DNA of 40,619 nucleotides, taken from contig WASQ01000068.1 of the NCBI GenBank assembly GCA_009712185.1, forward strand, positions 1-40,619. Reading direction: 5' to 3'. Both the position numbers and the translations under genes were made by a program. Shown here in pieces: positions 36,251-40,619 of the stretch (position 1 is its first letter; the number at the start of each line of letters is the position of its first letter). The stretch comes from Telmatospirillum sp. (lineage in GTDB: Bacteria; Pseudomonadota; Alphaproteobacteria; Rhodospirillales; Magnetospirillaceae). The notes beneath the pieces were generated by a model, which saw only the letters and a list, made by a program, of their open reading frames with translations, was not told the DNA's origin and did not search any database.

Positions 36251-36969
36251 CAGTTATCCCTGCTGATTTGTGAAGGATCAGGAAGCACACTTTCCCCTTT
36301 CGGGCGGATTTCACGGATGGGCGTTCCCTGCACCAGAAAATGGATCGTCTCGGCGATATTGGTGGCGTGGTCGCCGATCCGCTCGATGTTCTTGGCGATG
36401 AACATCAGATGGATGCAGGCGGTGATGTTGCGCGGATCCTCCATCATATAGGTGATCAGCTCGCGGAAGAGGCTGGTGTACATGTCGTCCACCTCCTCGT
36501 CCTGCTTCCACACCTTCACCGCCTTATCCCTGTCCTGCTCGACAAAGGCGTCCAGAACCTCCTTGACGATCTCCTGGACAAGCCGGGCCAGCCGCGGCAC
36601 CGCCGCCGTCGGCTTGACGGGGGGAATCTGGTTCAGGACCAGCGCCCGCTTGGCGACATTGGCGGCATAATCGGCAATCCGCTCAAGATCGCCCGATATC
36701 TTGAGCGCCCCCACGATCATTCGGAGATCATGGGCAACGGGCTGGCGCAGGGCCAGCAGGCGCACCGTGAAACTGTGAACCTCGTGCTCGATCTCATCCA
36801 CTTTCGCGTCGGCGGCGATCACCTTGCTCGCCAGATCGCTGTCCCGCTTGATCAGGGCCTGCACGGCGCTGTCGAGCTGGGCCTCCGCCAATCCGCCCAT
36901 CCGCGCGATCAGGTTGGTGAGATGAGAAAGTTCCTCGTCATAGGACCGCACCGTGTGCTCTCCTGCCAT
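36250..36969 (-). CDS. phoU: Phosphate signalling regulator PhoU
   Basis: A 239-residue cytoplasmic protein that couples the Pst transporter to PhoR signalling and restrains phosphate uptake. Two similar three-helix bundles are visible. The first contains ADAKVDEIEHEVHSFTVRLLALRQPVAHDLR (split: ADAKVDEIEHEV, RQPVAHDLR) and GDLERIADYAANVAKR. The second contains DEEVDDMYTSLFREL and KNIERIGDHATNIAE. The E..D metal-binding helices (ERIADYAAN, ERIGDHATN) are both intact. GGAGG lies seven bases before the ATG. It sits between pstB and phoB in one operon, 24 bases after pstB. Confidence 0.97.
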   Translation of the reverse strand: MAGEHTVRSYDEELSHLTNLIARMGGLAEAQLDSAVQALIKRDSDLASKVIAADAKVDEIEHEVHSFTVRLLALRQPVAHDLRMIVGALKISGDLERIADYAANVAKRALVLNQIPPVKPTAAVPRLARLVQEIVKEVLDAFVEQDRDKAVKVWKQDEEVDDMYTSLFRELITYMMEDPRNITACIHLMFIAKNIERIGDHATNIAETIHFLVQGTPIREIRPKGESVLPDPSQISRDN

Positions 36970-36993
36970 AGGTTGCCTCCACGCACCGGAACG

Positions 36994-37803
36994 TCAGCCG
37001 AAACGTCCGGTGATGTAGCCCTGCGTGAGTTTTTGCTGCGGATTTGTAAAAATCTGCTCGGTATCGCCGACCTCGATCAGCTCACCCAGATGAAAGAACG
37101 CTGTTCTTTGCGACACCCGCGCCGCCTGCTGCATCGAATGGGTGACGATGACGATCGTGTAGTTCTCGCGCAGTTCGTCGATCAGCTCTTCGACCTTCGC
37201 GGTCGCGATCGGATCCAGTGCCGAGCAGGGCTCGTCCATCAGGATCACCTCAGGACTGACCGCGATGGCGCGGGCGATGCAAAGACGCTGCTGCTGCCCG
37301 CCGGACAGCCCGGTTCCCGGCTCGCCGAGGCGGTCCTTGACCTCCTCGTAAAGCCCGGCGCGCTGAAGACTGGTCACCACCACTTCCTCCAGATCGCCGC
37401 TCGACTGCGCCAGGCCGTGGATCCTGGGGCCATAGGCGACATTGTCGAAGATCGACTTCGGAAAGGGGTTGGGCTTCTGGAACACCATGCCGATACGGGC
37501 CCGCAACTGCACCACATCCAGACGGCTGTCGTAGATATCCTCGCCGTCCAGGGTGATCCGGCCGACGACGCGCGCGCCCTCGATCAGGTCGTTCATACGG
37601 TTGAGACACCGCAGGAATGTCGATTTGCCGCAGCCGGAGGGACCGATCAGGGCCGTCACCTCGTTCGCATAGACGTCAAGGCATACCGATTTCAAGGCAT
37701 GCTTCTCGCCGTAATAGACATTCACATCCTCGGCCGTCACCTTGCGGACGCCGGGCGAGGTCTCTGTATTCTGCGGGAAAGGGCTGCCGCTGCTGATCTG
37801 CAT
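36994..37803 (-). CDS. pstB: Phosphate ABC transporter ATPase PstB
   Basis: A 269-residue ATPase that drives phosphate import through PstC-PstA. Motifs are Walker [10 protein letters not shown], the Q-loop [11 protein letters not shown], signature [15 protein letters not shown], Walker [14 protein letters not shown] and the switch histidine in [11 protein letters not shown]. The [15 protein letters not shown] start and the C-terminal GYITGRFG are diagnostic for PstB. The ATG at 37803 is preferred; seven further codons reach only a TTG. Its start lies four bases after the pstA stop, so it is translated with pstA. About 20 extra Ser/Pro-rich residues precede the first strand. Confidence 0.97.
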   Translation of the reverse strand: MQISSGSPFPQNTETSPGVRKVTAEDVNVYYGEKHALKSVCLDVYANEVTALIGPSGCGKSTFLRCLNRMNDLIEGARVVGRITLDGEDIYDSRLDVVQLRARIGMVFQKPNPFPKSIFDNVAYGPRIHGLAQSSGDLEEVVVTSLQRAGLYEEVKDRLGEPGTGLSGGQQQRLCIARAIAVSPEVILMDEPCSALDPIATAKVEELIDELRENYTIVIVTHSMQQAARVSQRTAFFHLGELIEVGDTEQIFTNPQQKLTQGYITGRFG

Positions 37804-37807
37804 GTCC

Positions 37808-39101
37808 TCACCACCGACGTTCAAATTTCTTGCGAAGGAATATGGCGGTCGCGTTCATCAGCGCCAGGAAGCACAGCAGGACGATGATCGCGGCCGATGT
37901 GCGTTCGACGAAGGCGCGTTCCGGGCTGGCCGACCAGAGATAGATCTGCACCGGCAGGGCCGTGGACGGATCCATGGGGTTGGTCGGGATATCAACGATG
38001 AAGGCGACCATGCCGATCATCAGGAGCGGCGCCGACTCGCCGACCGCCCGCGCCATTCCGATGATGGTTCCGGTCAGAATGCCGGGCATGGCCAGCGGCA
38101 GCACATGGTGCATCACCATCTGAAGCCTGGACGCCCCCAATCCCAGAGCGGCCTCCCGGATCCAGGGTGGAACCGCCTTCAAGGCCACGCGGGCGGCGAT
38201 GATGATGGTGGGCAGGGACACCAGGGTCAGGGCCAGCCCGCCCACCAGCGGCGCCGATCGCGGCAGATTGAAGACATTGAGGAAGATCTCGAGCCCCAGA
38301 AGGCCGAACACGATCGACGGGACCGCCGCCAGATTGTTGATATTGACCTCGATCAGGTCGGTCCAGCGATTGCGCGTCGCAAACTCCTCAAGATAGATCG
38401 CGGTCGCAACGCCAAGCGGGAAGGACAGTCCGACGGTCACCAGAAGCGAAAAGAACGACCCGACCACGGCGCCCCACAGGCCCGCCAGCTCCGGCTGACG
38501 CGAATCGCCGTTGGTAAAAAGCCATTTGTTGAAACGCCCCGTGAGAGCCCCGTCCTTATGCAGGGTGTCGATCCAGGACAGTTGCCGTTCGGAGAACTGT
38601 CCGCCTTTTTCGGCCTCTCTCGACATATGCCCTTTGAGGAGCTGGTCCACCGACGCGGCCGCGGGCAACCAGATGGTTTGCGTCCGCCCGATCAGGGATG
38701 GATCCGCAAGGACCATGGACCGCAATTCCAGGTCCGCGCCCTGACTGACCAGTGCCATCAATTCGCGGCGCGACTGACGGTCATCGGCATCGGGGAACCG
38801 GTCCTCCAGTGATTTGCGCACCAGCGCGGCGTAATCGGCCGTGGACAGGGCGGTCTTCGCCCGCCCGCCGTCAGGGTCGATAACCGACGGGTCGAAGGTG
38901 ACGGACAGCGCAATTTCGGTCTGAAGGAACGCCGAGTAGCCCTTCGAAACGATGCTGACCAGCAGAATCGCAAGAAAGCCCAGCGCAATCATGATCGACG
39001 CGATGCCGTAAAAACGGAACCTCTTTTCGACCGCGTAACGCCTGCGCAGCCGGGCATTGACCTTTTCGGCGATGGCGGATACCCGCACCTGCTCTACCAT
39101 G

Positions 39102-39109
<8 letters not shown>
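37808..39109 (-). CDS. pstA: Phosphate ABC transporter permease PstA, long form
   Basis: A 433-residue inner-membrane permease, much longer than the roughly 300 residues of Escherichia coli PstA. After a cytoplasmic N-terminus and one membrane helix (about 33-55), a region of about 150 residues (about 60-205) precedes the transport domain and is probably periplasmic; it matches my recollection of the DUF3333 extension of alphaproteobacterial PstA. The core (about 215-430) has five or six helices, with [11 protein letters not shown] and the ATPase-contact loop [31 protein letters not shown] is also typical. It overlaps pstC by eight bases. A second ATG three codons in is possible. Confidence 0.95.
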
Positions 39110-40484
<1,375 letters not shown>

Positions 40485-40582
40485 CTGCTTTCGCCGCTCT
40501 TCTTGAAAATCCGGCCACACCAGCCGGTAAAACCGCCGTCCGGGCCCCTCCCGGCCGGCGCCGGCGCCACTCTAGCACGAAA

Positions 40583-40609
40583 CCGGCGGCCGGATAGTCC
40601 GGCCGCCGG
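40583..40609 (-). terminator. Strong hairpin upstream of pstC
   Basis: CCGGCGGCCGGA (40583-40594) and TCCGGCCGCCGG (40598-40609) form a perfect 12-base stem with a three-base loop, about 100 bases before the pstC start. It may mark the end of an upstream gene such as pstS, and may lower readthrough into pstC, much as the palindrome at 17642-17671 does in the sugar operon. Confidence 0.6.
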
Positions 40610-40619
40610 CTACGGGACC

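Overview
The window is high-GC DNA (AT-rich only in short promoter-like patches) with compact operons, frequent ATGA/TGATG/TAATG stop-start overlaps, mostly AGGAGG-like ribosome sites and long palindromic terminators. The gene content suggests an alphaproteobacterium, perhaps Rhodospirillales: PstA and PstC have long N-terminal extensions, and a pstCAB-phoU-phoB order is present. This placement is inference; there is no rRNA or tRNA in the window to test it.

Layout. 1-3.1 kb: a GntR/FCD repressor facing away from an XylR/DmpR/MopR-type sigma-54 activator, with a palindrome-rich region between them. 3.3-6.7 kb: single genes on the plus strand (PhzF-like isomerase, glutathione peroxidase, 2-oxoglutarate/Fe(II) oxygenase, small exported protein). 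7-9.7 kb: a membrane GGDEF-EAL protein with both domains apparently intact. 9.7-12.9 kb: an MFS transporter and a beta-hydroxyacid dehydrogenase-like protein, translationally coupled, diverging from a LysR regulator.

12.9-25.4 kb is a large sugar-use region. A leftward operon encodes a binding protein, a two-domain ATPase, a permease, an aldose-epimerase-like protein and a PfkB sugar kinase. Diverging from it are an AGE-family sugar isomerase and an AraC regulator. Next comes a leftward fructose-type PTS operon (EIIC, EIIB, then an HPr-EI-EIIA fusion). The simplest reading is uptake of a hexose such as mannose or fructose, mutarotation, aldose-ketose isomerisation and phosphorylation. No 1-phosphofructokinase accompanies the PTS.

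25.6-34.9 kb is mixed: a lipocalin lipoprotein, a YbjT-like NAD(P)-binding protein, a 100-bp tandem repeat array, a YfiR-like exported protein, a HemG-like flavoprotein, an alpha/beta hydrolase, a cytochrome c, a LysR regulator diverging from trans-aconitate methyltransferase, an isolated TAXI-type binding protein and adenine phosphoribosyltransferase.

35-40.6 kb is a small uncharacterised gene and then the phosphate operon pstC-pstA-pstB-phoU-phoB on the minus strand. Its upstream end (probably pstS and/or phoR) lies beyond the right edge. No insertion sequence, prophage, CRISPR array or RNA gene was recognised.
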